Below, in pieces: positions 43,626 to 55,610 of a DNA stretch of 64,000 bases. Below the pieces are notes generated by a model. That model had not been told where the DNA came from. It searched no databases and saw only the letters and a program-made list of their open reading frames with translations. Positions within the stretch are counted from its first letter, which is position 1, and every line of letters begins with the position of its first letter. This DNA is from Anniella stebbinsi (Eukaryota; Chordata; Lepidosauria; Squamata; Anniellidae). The position numbers and the translations under genes are program-made. Location: NCBI GenBank assembly GCA_029215795.1, contig JARDYH010000007.1, positions 76,953,763 through 77,017,762 of the forward strand, read 5' to 3'.

Positions 43626-45232
43626 CACAAAAATGTGCAAGCTTTCAAGTTCTCCAGAATTCTTCATCTGGCTAGATGAAGAACTCTGTTCCAATACTGC
43701 TTCTTTTTTTCCCTTCATAAATAAATGAGAAACCTCCAGGACATGGGGGTTCATGGGAGTTCCCCATCAGGGATGTCAGTCTCTGTCCCAGGCCCTGCCC
43801 CCTCTCCAAGGTTCCCCTGTTCAGTGCAATGTCACAGGTGGGGTTTAGGGGCAGGGAGGAACTTGCCTCCCTCTTGTCATCCAATCCCTGAAAGATGTTC
43901 CAGGAGCCAATCCAACCTCCAAGGCCAGGACAGTCCATCCCTGCTTATCCCACTTCAGCCTGGGTAGCAATGGGGAAGGAGTGTGCTCTCTTCCAAGACC
44001 TGACAGCAACCCCCATTCAAACATTCAAGCTTGAACTCCACCAGTTTCCTAATCATTTGCAAGAGCAGCTTTGGGCCCTGCTTCACAGAGGACAGTCCTC
44101 AATTTGAAGGTATCCTCAGTTGAAGAACTGTCCAGTCCATGCCTGGTTCAAAGATAAAAGACCTTAACAAGGGAGAACATCTTTGCCCATCCACAGTGAA
44201 CATTTGGACACCAGATTGAGCAGCAGGCACACAGGTCCTCTGTTCACAGTTTTTCCCATGATACGGAGATGGATTGTGTATCTATTTCAATTATGATGAT
44301 TTTGAAATTTGCATCTATGCATACAAATTAGTGGGATCGGTTTTATTTATTTATTTACATTATTTATATACTGCTCCATATCCAAAGTTTTCAGAATGGT
44401 GAACAACAGTTAAGATAAAAGAATAAAAACATCGGGGGTGTGGGTGTGAGGGTGTGGGGGTGGGGGGGGGGTGTTTGTTTAAAAGAAACACTGTTCTGAT
44501 AAAACTGTATTCTGGTAAAACCCCAACCAGTCACTCAAGGAAAGCTTTTTATGCCACCGATCACTGAGGGCATGCTCCTGATGATTCCACATGGACCTAT
44601 GGTCTGATTGGAGCCCACCAGGAAAAGAGCCTAGGGTGTGGTGGCCCCCTTCCTATGCAATTCCCTACCTTTGGAGGTCAGGCAGGTGCCAATGCTGTAT
44701 TGCTTCTGGTGCCTCCTGGTGTTCCAGGAAGCTTTCTCTGAATAACCAGCCAGTTTTATTTGCACTTCGTTTCTTTTAAAAATGTATTTAATGTGTTTTT
44801 TATTTTAATGTGTTTTTATTCAGTTTTTATTCTATATGTTCACCGCTCCAAAATCCTTGGATTGGGACTGGTATATAAATATTATAAATAAATAAATAAA
44901 TGCAAACCGGTGCCCTCTTTTTTTGTGTGATTCATACATGGCCACCCTACCATTAGCCAACCCTCCTGGGCTATTAACAAGTAACCTCCCTAACAAAGAA
45001 AGGCCGGGACAGTCATAATAACCATATTTACATGTGGATAGAGATGGCTGAAGGCTTCATATTATAAAACCACATAGCTGAAAGGGATACATCCATCCTT
45101 TCACTCGCTGATTTGAAATGTATTTAGCCTCTTTGAGTCCTGTCTGGGATGGTTTTAAGCAGGCTGAGGATAAATCCTGTACTTAACTGTTGGTTTTTTT
45201 AAAAAGCACCTAGGTAACTGTTATCTCCACAG
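43626..45232. other. Region 5' to the protease exons, no further exon found
   Basis: I looked for serine protease exons 1-3 (IVGG, TAAHC, DIMLI-type words) on the plus strand and saw none. The stretch contains repeat pieces (44080-44240; 44341-44640; an L2-like tail at 44640-44900 with AATA repeats). Confidence 0.45.
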
Positions 45233-45369
45233 CAACCATCCCTGAAGAAATTCAGTGCGCTTATCTGGACATCATCCCTCAGGCCGAGTGTGAGGCGGTG
45301 TATCCTGATGCCATCACTGAGAACATGCTGTGCACAGGGGTTAGAGGAGGTGGTGTCGATTCCTGTCAG
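45233..45369 (+). CDS. Protease exon 4
   Basis: The acceptor is 'ttatctccacag', the donor GTAAGA. It encodes the segment from the autolysis region to the base of the specificity pocket, with three cysteines. Length 137 bp is characteristic of kallikrein exon 4. Confidence 0.85.
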
Positions 45370-46675
45370 GTAAGAAAAAGATGCCTCAGTCCTGGTAGCT
45401 TCTTCAGACGAGCAATTTATAGCACGCACATGACTGGCTGCTCACGGATGTTCGAGGGTCATTTTGACAGCACAGTGGTTCTCCTACGCATCTCCTGTTC
45501 CTTCGCTTTTTTCCACCACAAAATAAGACACACACCCCAAAACCCGACTTTTCTGAGCGATAGTGGTACGTGTCGCTAGTTCCTGCCATGTGCAGGAGAA
45601 GTTGTGCTACAAAATGCCCAGTAGAGGGCACTGTCACTGCTTTCTTTCCCTTTCTTCTCCGTGTGATTCTGCTCACCCCTATTGCAGAAGACAACCAGGA
45701 AGTGGAGCAACAATAAGGAAACGACATTTCCCTCCTATCTGAAAATCCTCTGGGATTCGCCTACTATAGGTTGAGAGCTCACAGGAAGGAGCCACAGAAG
45801 AAAGAACAAGGACGGGGGAGAGCAGGGCTGGCCCTACTATGTCGCAGGGTGAAGCGCCTGCTTCAGGTGGCAGAGCAGGAGAAGTAGCTGCTCCCCCTGC
45901 CCCACTCACAGGACGGCCCATGACTACCGCCGCTCCGCTGCCTCCACAGGGTGCTCTGGAAAATCCCGCCAGCCACTCTTCCAGTGTGTCATTTGCCACG
46001 GCGATCGAGTGGTCAGCGGAACTTTCTAGAGCAGCCGCCCACCCTCTGCACATCTCCATGTGATGAAGCGCACAGAGGGAGGGTCACTGCTCTAGAGATC
46101 CCCGCTGAGCTGACTACTCCCTCTCTACGGGAGAGCAGCTGGCAGGGTTTTCCAGAGAACCCTGTGGAGGAGCCAGGGCTGGGCGGACATTCATTGGCAC
46201 CTTTGTCTTTTGCATCCCATAACCTGGCAAACCCCCAGCCCAATTTTAACTGGTTTGAAACCAGTTTAACCATAAAACGTGAAGGTGTTGGGAGTTTTGA
46301 GAAGAAGAATTGTAGTTTTGGAAAGGCATTGAGAATAGGGGGAAAACACGGAAACTGCCATCTTAACGACACTCACTTGGCCAAATAATTCTCTCTCCTC
46401 AACATCCTCGTAGAGGTATCTGACTGGGAATGATGAGAGTTGCAGTCCAACATATCTGGAGGACAATGGGTCAGGAAAAGCTGATCTAGTAAGACCCCAG
46501 GGGGCACTTTTTGCCTATGTAGGGTGACTCCGGGGGACCCCTCATCCGCAACAAAGAGCTTCAAGGCATCGTATCTTGGGATCCAGAGGTGTGTGGCCAG
46601 CCTGGGAAACCCGGCATCTATACCAAGGTCTGCAACTATGTTGGCTGGATTCAAGGGATCATCCGAAGCATGTGA
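45233..46675 (+). CDS. Kallikrein-type serine protease, last two coding exons (partial)
   Basis: The two exons encode the C-terminal 95 or so residues of a secreted chymotrypsin-fold protease. Exon 4 (45233-45369, exactly 137 bp, entered in phase 1) holds ENMLCTG and DSCQ. Exon 5 (46523-46675) opens with GDSGGP, containing the catalytic serine, and ends at TGA; an AATAAA follows at 46701. The aspartate six residues before the serine (chymotrypsin 189) predicts cleavage after Arg/Lys. The position usually filled by Gly216 (SWG) is aspartate here (SWD). Exon sizes and phases match the kallikrein gene family, which in reptiles includes venom and venom-like proteases; whether this gene is venom-related or an ordinary tissue protease cannot be told. 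Exons carrying the signal peptide, histidine and active-site aspartate are missing. Confidence 0.85.
45370..46522. other. Protease intron with MITE pieces
   Basis: About 45400-45650 resembles 49875-50105 (shared 'ggcttcttcacatgagcaa'-like start and 'gggcactgtc'-like end), an interspersed repeat. At 46415-46490 there is a fragment of the 'actcccatca' palindromic MITE. No alternative exon is evident. Confidence 0.5.
46523..46675 (+). CDS. Protease exon 5 with catalytic serine
   Basis: The acceptor is 'tatgtag', followed directly by the GDSGGP codons in phase 0, as in trypsins and kallikreins. It includes KPGIYTKV and a short terminal helix (WIQGIIRSM). Polyadenylation signal at 46701-46706. 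Confidence 0.88.
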   Translation, partial: GDSGGPLIRNKELQGIVSWDPEVCGQPGKPGIYTKVCNYVGWIQGIIRSM

Positions 46676-46709
46676 CATCAGCAGGGATGTGAAAAGCGCA
46701 AATAAAGCA

Positions 46710-48289
46710 TGAGAAATCATTTCGCTTGCGTCTCCCTTGCTTAGACAGGTGGTAACACTGATCAGCCTAGCCAGTGTTGCGTTAACAGCTTTTTCTTCTT
46801 TTTTCCTTCTCCTTGTGGGAAAAGTTGCCCATTCAGTGAACCATGCATGTGTGAGGGATTGTGATCCATGCAATAAAATGTGCCACTTTATACAAAATGG
46901 ATAAAACATGCATTCAAATTGTGCATGAAAATCATGAAATGGGTGACACCACATGTATTTTTTAAAAAAATTAGGTATTCAGACTTTGAACTGTGGTAGT
47001 GGTGGTGCTAATGGCTCTCCAGGACAATCCAGTTCACATCAGTTCCCCATTTTTTCTCCAAACTGGGAAAACATGGTTAACAGCTTCGTTATGAGCCAGG
47101 ATATTAAACTAACTTTGAAGAGAAAGCAAGGTAAAGTACTAAGATCCAGACTTTAAAGATGTCTCAGCTTCAGTTGCCTGTAGCTGTTAGATGGAAAAGC
47201 TGAAGGATCTTCGACCTGCAATACAAACTGAGGCTGCAATCCTAGGAGTTGGGGTTACCTGGTAGTAAGCCCTATTGAACTCAGTGAGCATTACCTCTGA
47301 GTAAACATGTAAAAGGTTGGGTTGTAAAGGACGAATTTAGGATGCAACCCAGGAGAAAAATACATACATACACACACACACACACTCCATTAAATCCGGT
47401 GCAAGAAACGGGAAAGAAAGAAGCCAAAGTATCTACACATCTTGCAAGGCAAAAGGTCCTTCCTGTCCCACAAATCCATTAAGAGGTATTGTAATCTTCA
47501 ATTAACACTCATGCGATTATCAGACAGATCAATTACGTAAACCTTTGCGGTCCCATCTACAAAATCTGAAGCACACCCAGTCTATTTTTCAGGCACACTT
47601 CGGTTCATCACGATCCATTTATCTTGTTCGGAATCTAAATGCTTTTCACTTTCGTGGTTGTTTGTTTTGTATTCTTTCGCCAGAAAGGAGTTTCATAAGC
47701 AGATGTGATGCAGCGCGTCGCTTTGCCAGTAATGCTTTCTTCACACACACACACGGTGTGTTGCTAACCCAGCCTTCCCCAGCACATCCCAAAAGGAGGG
47801 GAGATCTGGGGTGTTGGCCCATGAAGGAATGGGTGAGAGAACAAGTCAATGTTTATGCCAATAAATGATGTGGTGTGCGTGATGCAAGAAAGCATGGGTA
47901 CAATCCAGGCCCTGCCAAGGGTGAGGCACAGAGTCCTCCTCCTCATGTGGAAATGGCCCTCAAGGCAAGGGTACGAGCTATCACCGCCTCCTGGATCCAG
48001 GTGCCACCACATCCATGGATCTTTCCTCTACCCCTCCTGCTCCAGACGCGCACCCAGCCACGACACAGCAAAGGAAAGTCCTGCAAACTTTCCAGAAGGA
48101 AATCCAGCAGCCAGGGCCAGAACTAACTGAACCGTGTGGTTTCCTCTCCTTGGTGCAACCATATAAGCCAGTCCCCACCCAATCCTAGCCGGCGCACTGC
48201 TCAGGGGGTGTCACATGAAGGGAAGGCTGTTGCTGAAGTGACACACACACACTCCTTCAAAGGTGCGGAATTTATTTATTCGTTGATTA
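46710..48289. other. Unannotated stretch
   Basis: The 47225-47330 part belongs to the short palindromic repeat seen at 36712. A CA run lies near 47370. No gene called. Confidence 0.4.
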
Positions 48290-48557
48290 TTCGGTCCCCG
48301 GAAAGGGTGTCTTGGCCAATTCCAATTTCAGAATAAAGAACCATAAGAACTTTTGCCCATCCACAGTGAGCACTTGAATTGCAGGTGAACGGGCAGGCCC
48401 CCAGGTCACCATATTCACTAGTAGTTTACACCTCTGCTCAGCCAAAGTTCTATCAGAAGTTCCTCCCAGCAATGGTACAAGACAATCCCCTGACACTCCT
48501 TCAACTAGAGGACTGTCCTCTGCAAAGGAGGACACATGACCATCCTGTCTTCCCCCC

Positions 48558-48603
<46 letters not shown>

Positions 48604-49084
48604 GTGTGTGCATTGTGTGTATTTCTAGACAAAGCTTTTATTGCGCAATTGCCATGTCCCGTTCACAGAATTATCCAGGGAAGTGGTCCAAACATCATAA
48701 TCTTCCATTTGGAACCCATGTTTTCCAATTGCTTCTTCCATTTTTTTTTCCTTACCAGAAAAAGGAGGCAAAAAGAGCTTTAAAAAACCAAACCCTAATT
48801 GCTGTGTGGCAAGAGAAGCGGGGAGTGAAGGGAGGAAGAGGGGAGGCAGCAGGCCTAAAGGAGAGGCCTGCGGAGCAGGGGTTCCCCACCCCTGGGCTAG
48901 ATGGACAAATACCCTGACTTTATATAAAGCACTTTCCTACTCTCCTATAACTATCACAAGCTTTTACCCATCGAGAAAACTAAGAGCAGCATAGTGGCGT
49001 GTAGCGTCAAAGTTGTCATAGTGATGGCTTGTGTCTGCTGAACACTGCTCCCTCCCAAAAAGAAAGAAAGCTGGAGTTTTCCTT
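48290..49084. other. Repeat fragment and (TG)n microsatellite
   Basis: 48340-48545 belongs to the 38165 repeat family. A (TG)n run spans about 48560-48612 and produces long but meaningless cysteine/valine frames. Confidence 0.6.
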
Positions 49085-49310
49085 TGAAGATATTCATTTA
49101 TATCCCACCATTTTTCCTCCAAGGAAGCATACATAATCCTCCTCTCCATTTTATCCTCACAACCACCACTTTGTGAGGTAGTTTGGGCTGAAAATCTGTG
49201 ACTGGCCCAAAGTCACCCTGTAGGTTTCCATGGCCGAGTGGGGATTAGAACCCGAATCTCCCGACTCCCAGCCCAACACGTTAGCCACTACACCGCACTG
49301 GCTCTCTGGT
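49085..49310 (-). repeat. tRNA-derived SINE, near full length
   Basis: On the minus strand: A-box-like 'gtgtagtggctaacgtg', B-box-like 'gggttctaatccc', body 'gactttgggccagtcac' and 3' end 'tggaggaaaaatggtgggat'. Same family as 61434-61680. A second SINE-like B box ('ggttcgatacccc') follows on the plus strand at about 49360. Confidence 0.8.
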
Positions 49311-49399
49311 GGACTGGGAGTCAGGGGATATGGTGATATATTGAACCAGGCAGACCTAGGTTCGATACCCCCAAATGTACCTGGCTCCAGGTGTGAGAA

Positions 49400-50979
49400 G
49401 GCCCTGGCAAGATACTTCTTGGTATGCCCCCTTTCTGTGGGCGCAGCAATGGCTGGCTCTGGGAAGTCATCCACTATTTAAAATTTCCCACAATGCCTCA
49501 GAGCGACATTACCTCAGGAACCCATATTTTCCCCTTTCTTGCTCTGAGTGGTGCTAGGGGCAGCTGCAGGTCCAGCTAGTTGCCATCATATGAACTGTGG
49601 AGTGTAATTTGTACATCTGAAGACCCTTCCTCACCCATTTCATCTTGGGACTCTGAACATGTAAGCACTGACTTCATATTTTCCCCTCCCTTATTCCCCC
49701 ACCAACCCAACCTGCTTTTCATAAAATCTCGCCTGATGCAAAGAACTGGAGACCTCAAAAGCTTGCACATTTTTTGTAGTGTCTTGGTTGGTTGTGGTCT
49801 TTTGGTTTGTAAAAATATTATACGAACATGGGCTATGGAATGGTAACAACCTATATCATCCATGAGGTTGAGTTAGATCTAGGCTTCTTCACATGAGCAA
49901 AATAAGGCACACTCATCATGACTGGCCACTCACAGAAGTTCGCAGCTTCTTTTGATGAGGGCAGGAACCTCATGCGCCTTCCCCCTGTATTTCCATTTAA
50001 AAAACAAACAAAAAAACTGTGATATCCCGATTCTGCTGAAATATCTTGGGATTTCCTACAGTGTACAGGGGAAGTTGCACTACAAATCACCCACTAGAGG
50101 GTGCTGTCCTAATCAAGGCTACGAGCAGTAAGAGGAGGGGATTTTTCCATTATAGACCACGTGGTCACTAGCCATGTAATGCAGCTCCATTACGATCGCG
50201 CAAGAGAAGCAGGAAGCAAAGCCCCGGTAAGGTAATGCGATTCTCTCTTAATCTAAAGAAACCCATTACTACCATCAAGCATTTTTAGCAAGTGCTTTAA
50301 AAAAAAAGAGAGATTAACAATCAATGTTCAACCACCACAACCACCCCATCCTCACAAAAACCTACACAAACCACCAGTAGCAAGAAAACTCCTCTTCCCT
50401 TTAACCTGAACCATCCAATGCAGCCTTTGGACACTGCTTAGGTGGGAAGAGAGGGTGCCCAGGTTATGTCTCTGGGGGGATGGGTTCTGCTCTGAACACA
50501 GCAGAAGTCAAGACACTTCAACCAGCAAGCCACTCATTTAACTGACTGCCTTGACCCGCCTGGGGACAATTGGCTAATGTGAATGGATTGCAGGACACCA
50601 GCTGATCATAGCCCTCTCTAATTAGGATGACAATTGTTCATAATCTGGTTGCTGTGCTTCCAATTTTTCCCATCGTATCTTCAGCAAGGTTGTATTTATT
50701 ACCTGCAACCTGTTCTTTAGGCTATAATCCTATGCCCCAGCCTTCCCTCCAAATGTTTTGGACTACAACTCCCATAATTCCCAGCCAGCAGGGCCAGTGA
50801 ACTTAAAGGGCTTTACGTCTGAGTAGACATGCACAGGACTGTACTGCTAAATTCTTGAGGTAGGACCAGTCCCTTGCTTTCTAATGAGAACAGCAACCAA
50901 TAGTGTCAACCAGTAATGAACAGCTGCCCGGTAATCTAAAGCTTTTCTACACTCTGTATCTACTTTTGGTTTTGTTGCA
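49400..50979. other. Unannotated stretch
   Basis: Includes the repeat pair member 49875-50105 and a MITE fragment at 50730-50795. No gene seen. Confidence 0.4.
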
Positions 50980-51245
50980 GAACTGAGATCTGTGTGCTAC
51001 ACAAGGAGTGCTTTTCTACTACGTAACTCTAGGTGGCACTGTGGTAAAGCAAAATATTGCAAATACACAAGAGAAAATTGTGTTTTCCTTTGCTTTGACA
51101 GTTAAATGCCACATTTTCCCTGCTCCAAAGAAACTTGTGAAGGTGCTGTTTGGATACAGAAGTGAAACTGGAGGATCACATCAGCATCTAAAGAACCCAT
51201 AAACAATGAGTGCACAATAAATGCCTTATGTAGAAAAGCTCCTAG
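50980..51245. repeat. MITE with 'gcttttctac' ends
   Basis: The left part 'aggagtgcttttctactacg' and the right part 'ttatgtagaaaagctcctag' are inverted copies. A relative lies at about 56758-57125. It encodes nothing. Confidence 0.6.
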
Positions 51246-51485
51246 GCTGACAAGCCAAAATCAACCTTTAAACTAAGCACGAAAAACAAAGTGAGATTTT
51301 AATTGTTAGAGGTATAACTTCCAGACTCATCTCTCTTGAGCAAATGGAAAAGAAAGTAACACTACCCCAGTCAAGAGAAGTGGATACGTTGCCATTCTTA
51401 TTTGGATGCTTTCAGCGCTTGTGGTTAATTGCATCAGGAAGTGGTACCCTACCCTCCACGTGGATAGGATGATTTTGCATTGATC

Positions 51486-51607
51486 AGGGTGACCATATGG
51501 AAAGGAGGACCGAGCTCCTGTATCTTTTAACAGTTGCATGAAAAGGGGAATTTCAGGCAGGTGTCCTTTGTATGCATGCAGCACCTGGTGAAATTCCCTC
51601 TTCAGCT
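51486..51607. repeat. Half of a fold-back hAT-like element
   Basis: Matches one arm of the 320-bp family from 'agggtgaccatat' to 'gtgaaattccctcttca', then breaks off. Confidence 0.7.
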
Positions 51608-53004
51608 CATTTCCAGTATGTTAAAACTAGGTGATCCAGTAAAATGGCATAGCATCACTTGGGCACATGTTCCTGATTCCATAAAACCATAGCTGCTGGT
51701 GTTCTCTCCTATGTATGTGTACTAGGCAGCCAGATCAATCACTTAGTGAAAGAACTAGAATTTTTGCAAATAGCTGTTGCACCAGGCAAAGGATGCCCTC
51801 TCCTGGCATTTCGGTTCATCTGTCTGTATATACAGTATTAGCCGCTATGACTTCTCAATAGTAGCTATTCACTGCTGAATCCACACTCCCGAGTTTAATT
51901 TCGAACGGTGAATCTAAATGCAGCAAATACCTCTGGGGAAATTGGGTAGACCCATTGAAAACATTTTAGAGTAGACTCACAGGGGCAAAGCAGCAGCGCT
52001 TTTTATTAGCACTGACATCAACACCCTCACCTCACTTCCCTCCTCCCTCCAAATTTAGCTGCAAACCTCACAGTACCTGGAGAGAAATGCATTTCCCAGC
52101 AATGGATCTGTTGTTCCTTGTTGCAAAATATTTTGGGGCGGCTTAGCCTTGCATGGGCAATTAAGACTCGTTGGCTTAGTTTGGACGACACTTTAGGCAA
52201 CGGAGGGGTTAATAACACACTCACTGTGCATTATGTTTCTGGTACGTGCCACACGACACGTTGCCCCTCCCCCATCACGCAGCTGAAAGTCCCGCCGTCC
52301 TTCTGGGCTGCCCCTCCCTCCCTCAGTCCTCCAGCCCATAATGCACCACAAGTTCTGTCAGCTATATAGGAGCGGCTGGGTTTTTTCCCGCCACTCTTGC
52401 CGGGAACTCTATGACTGACTGAAATACACGGAGAGAGGGGGGTTCCCAACACACGACACTTTAAACAACAGATTTCGGGATAAACAACTGAGCAGCCTGT
52501 TGTTTCCCCCCATTGTTTAATTGCCCGAAATCCACCGTGGGAGCCATTTTGTGGTGGTGCCCATGGCAGCTTCTCAAATATCCAAATGTGCTCCAGGCTC
52601 GCTGTAGCTCATTCTTGTCACACTAAACAGTGGTTTAGTATGTTGTCCGAACTGAATGAATATGTAACAATTAAGTCAACATGATACGCACTGATGGATA
52701 AATGCACATAGATATGGTTCTCCTTTCCACACAGTATGAGCTGCAAGTCCAGAAACTAGGTGGTGGTGGTTTTTATTAAAGACCAATTTATTTGCAGACG
52801 CATAGACCATCCTGAAAGATCATAGCATTAGGGATATCCCAAATTCAAGTTTCACTTCTGACATGCTCTACTCCTCATGAAGTTACTTTACTTTGCCAAT
52901 TTCCCATAGTGAGAAGGCACCCTCTGAATGCATCCTCAATGTGGTTTTACAGTTGAAACTTCTCCACACTAGTTCCTAAATGTGACATGGCATAAGCCAA
53001 GAGA
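51608..53004. other. Unannotated stretch
   Basis: A part at about 52160-52660 has paired words ('gacgacactttaggcaac', 'acgacactttaaacaac') suggesting worn MITEs of the 58080 type. No gene called. Confidence 0.4.
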
Positions 53005-53135
53005 AAGGCAACCTATTGCCTTCCAGATGTTTAGGACTATAAGATCCATAATCCCTGACCATTGGCTTTGCGGGCCAGGGCTTATGGAATTTGTAGTTCA
53101 AAACATCTGGAATACATCTGGTTGCCTAGTCCTGG
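53005..53135. repeat. Palindromic MITE ('actcccatca' family)
   Basis: Arms 'ggcaacctattgccttccag' and, inverted, 'ggcaaccagatgtattccag'. The word ggcataagcc is found just outside on both sides (about 52989 and 53135), a possible target duplication. Confidence 0.65.
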
Positions 53136-53327
53136 CATAAGCCGCCACCACCAACAGGAAGGGGGGAGTAGAGAAGGACTACATTAGAAAACATGAGCAG
53201 GCAAAGTGCACCAAATGTGAGATTTGACCTTAGAGTTAATCGATCCAGATTGTCAGGGAGGGGAGGGAAGCCTGAGTGCCAATGAAGCTGAGTCACTTTG
53301 AACCTGCTCCACCAACTCCAAAAATAC

Positions 53328-54595
53328 TAGGGATATGCATCGTATGGGATCTGATGTCTGATTCCGAAGCGATTCGGGGGAAATCGGACATCCGATTTCT
53401 GATTCCGATGCTGCTCCGATGAGCTCTGATTTTATCCGAACCAATTTTTTTAAATCCTATTTTAATTGGATAGAATCGGAGCATCGGACTGCCATTTTTG
53501 GAGTTTTCCCTATAGGCTTGCGTTGGGGGAAAGAAATGGCTATAACTTCTTTATTTTAAAAGTTAGAGACATGAAACTTGGTGACCTTGGTGATGGGGCT
53601 AGTCATGTGTGCAAAATTCCAGAAAAATCCATGCAAGCGTGTCATGGCTATGAAGTTTTTAAAGATTGTAGTTCTGGCTTTGATAGCTGTCAAAGTTTGA
53701 CAGCTGTCAAAGCCAGAAGCACAAACTTTCAAAACTACATAGTCACGACATGCTTGAAAGGATTTTTCTGAAATTTTGCACACATGACTAGCAACATCCC
53801 ATCTCCCATGTGCCCAAGTTTCATTTTTATCCCTTTTAAAATGAATAAGTTATAGGCGGTTCTTTCCCCCAATGCTAACCTTTAGGGGAAATGTTTCCCC
53901 ATTGGGGGAAGGAATCGCCTCTAACTTCTTCATTTTAAAAGATAGAGACATGAAACTTGGGGAGTCATGACTAGCAACATACAATCTGCAATGTCCCCAA
54001 GTTTCATGTTTCTATCTTTTAAAATAAAAAGTTCCAACACAAGCCTAGTATTTTCCCCTGAAGGCTTCCGTTGGGGGAAAGAAACTGCTATAACTTTTTT
54101 ATTTTAAAAGAGAGACATGAAACTTGGTGACCTTGGAGATGGGATGTTGCTAGAAATGTGTGCAAAATTCCATAAAAATCCGTGCCCACATGTCATGACT
54201 ATGAAGTTTTGAAAGATTGTACTTCTGGCTTTGACAGCTGACTTTGACAGCTGTCAAAGCCAGAAGTATGATCTTTCAAAACTTCATAGCCACGATACGC
54301 TTGCACAGATTTTTCTGGAATTTTGCACATATGACTAGCAACATCCCATCTCCAAGGTCATCAAGTTTCATGCCTCTATCTTTTAAAATAAAGAAGTTAT
54401 AGCCGTTTCTTTCCCCAAACGCAAGCCTTTAGGGGAAAATAGGCATCTGATGCTCGCATCGGATGTCCGATTTTCATATCGAGTTGGATCCAAAGCGATT
54501 CGAGGGACGTCCGATTTTATCCGATACGATACAGGTCAAAATCGGACATCCCGATTCCAATTCCGATACAATTTTCAGGGCTGTGCACATCCCTT
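53328..54595. mobile_element. hAT-like non-autonomous element, 1.27 kb, nested palindromes
   Basis: Starts TAGGGATATGCATCG and ends GTGCACATCCCTT. Flanks aaaaatac (53320-53327) and aaaaagac (54596-54603) agree at 7 of 8. Subterminal DNA has GGATCTGATG/CATCGGA words. The inside holds at least four variants of one module ('ttattttaaaagttagagac', 'atgaaacttggtgaccttgg') in alternating orientation, and perfect hairpins around 'ttgacagctgtcaa' at 53696-53709 and 54232-54258. The module also resembles the core of 20018-20682. Confidence 0.85.
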
Positions 54596-54922
54596 AAAAA
54601 GACCCCTTTTCCAGCCTGCGTTAAAATATAAAAGATTCTCTCCTTGTATGGAAAGCAGATGTTAAAAAGGCATCAGATTTGGCACTGGCTTCTGGTTTGC
54701 AAAAGCCTACAGTTCTTTCTGCCAAATCAATATTTGTGCTCAGTAAAATATCTGATCTATTATAAAAGCTGCTGTAAAAAAAAGAATAGGGCTTTTTGTT
54801 ATAATTAAAGTATCAAAGCTATAGAGTACTCCAAAAATCTTCCTGAACCATCCAAAGTTAGAGAGGCAGTGCAGTAAAAGACTCCCCCACTGACCCTGCA
54901 GTGATGTCAACAAAGATGTTTC

Positions 54923-55610
54923 TTATTCCACCTCATCCACCTCATCTTCATCTTTGGAAGCATAAATTGCTTGGTTCCGCCTTATGATTTTCTTTGGGCC
55001 GGTATCTACTTTGTTTTCGCCACTGATCCGCTTCAAAGGCTTCTCGCCAGAGCTTTGCTCTCCCGTCTGGTTTCCATCACCCGGTTCCTCCAATTCATCA
55101 TCCCCAGTGTCCACAGTATCGTTTGGTGACACGGTCGTAGCATCCGGCATGATCAGGACGTTGGGAAAAGTTGCAGAGACGTTACTGTGATGGTCGGGTG
55201 ATGGGCCCACAGAGGAGGTCTCTGCATCTTCATCGGCACTGTCTTCATCCAGTATTATTTCATCAGGGTTGATAGAAGATGACAAACCGGAAATGTCTGT
55301 ACTATAGTCACTGGGCTCCTCCGCTGAGCCAGTACTATCTACCTCTTCCTCCTCCTCCCCTTCGTCGCCTTTGCGTTCCAATTTCTCTTCTCTTAACTGC
55401 TGGATTCTGGAGTTAATGTCCGTGAGGCTAAACTGGGCACAGAACTCCGTGGTCTGGGGACTGATTCTATGAACCGGTTCCCTGTATTGCTGAGACTTGT
55501 TTGCGCCATCAGAATCAATGCTAGCACTGAAGTTATGTGGAACCTGAAGGTCATGGTTCACCTCTTCCAACAACGCCTTGATATCTTCTTCTGAAACGCT
55601 GTAGTCCCAT
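54923..55610 (-). CDS. DBR1: DBR1 last exon
   Basis: 688 bp ending at a TAA. It encodes [17 protein letters not shown], then a long acidic, serine-rich, probably disordered tail that is poorly conserved except for [10 protein letters not shown] and RRNQAIYA at the end. No clear AATAAA was seen within a few hundred bases downstream on the minus strand. Confidence 0.94.

Noticed and set aside
45679..46059. 126-residue minus-strand frame in the protease intron
   Set aside because: Opposite strand, low complexity and no homologue recognised.
48379..48917. Cysteine/valine-rich frames
   Set aside because: Produced by a (TG)n microsatellite.
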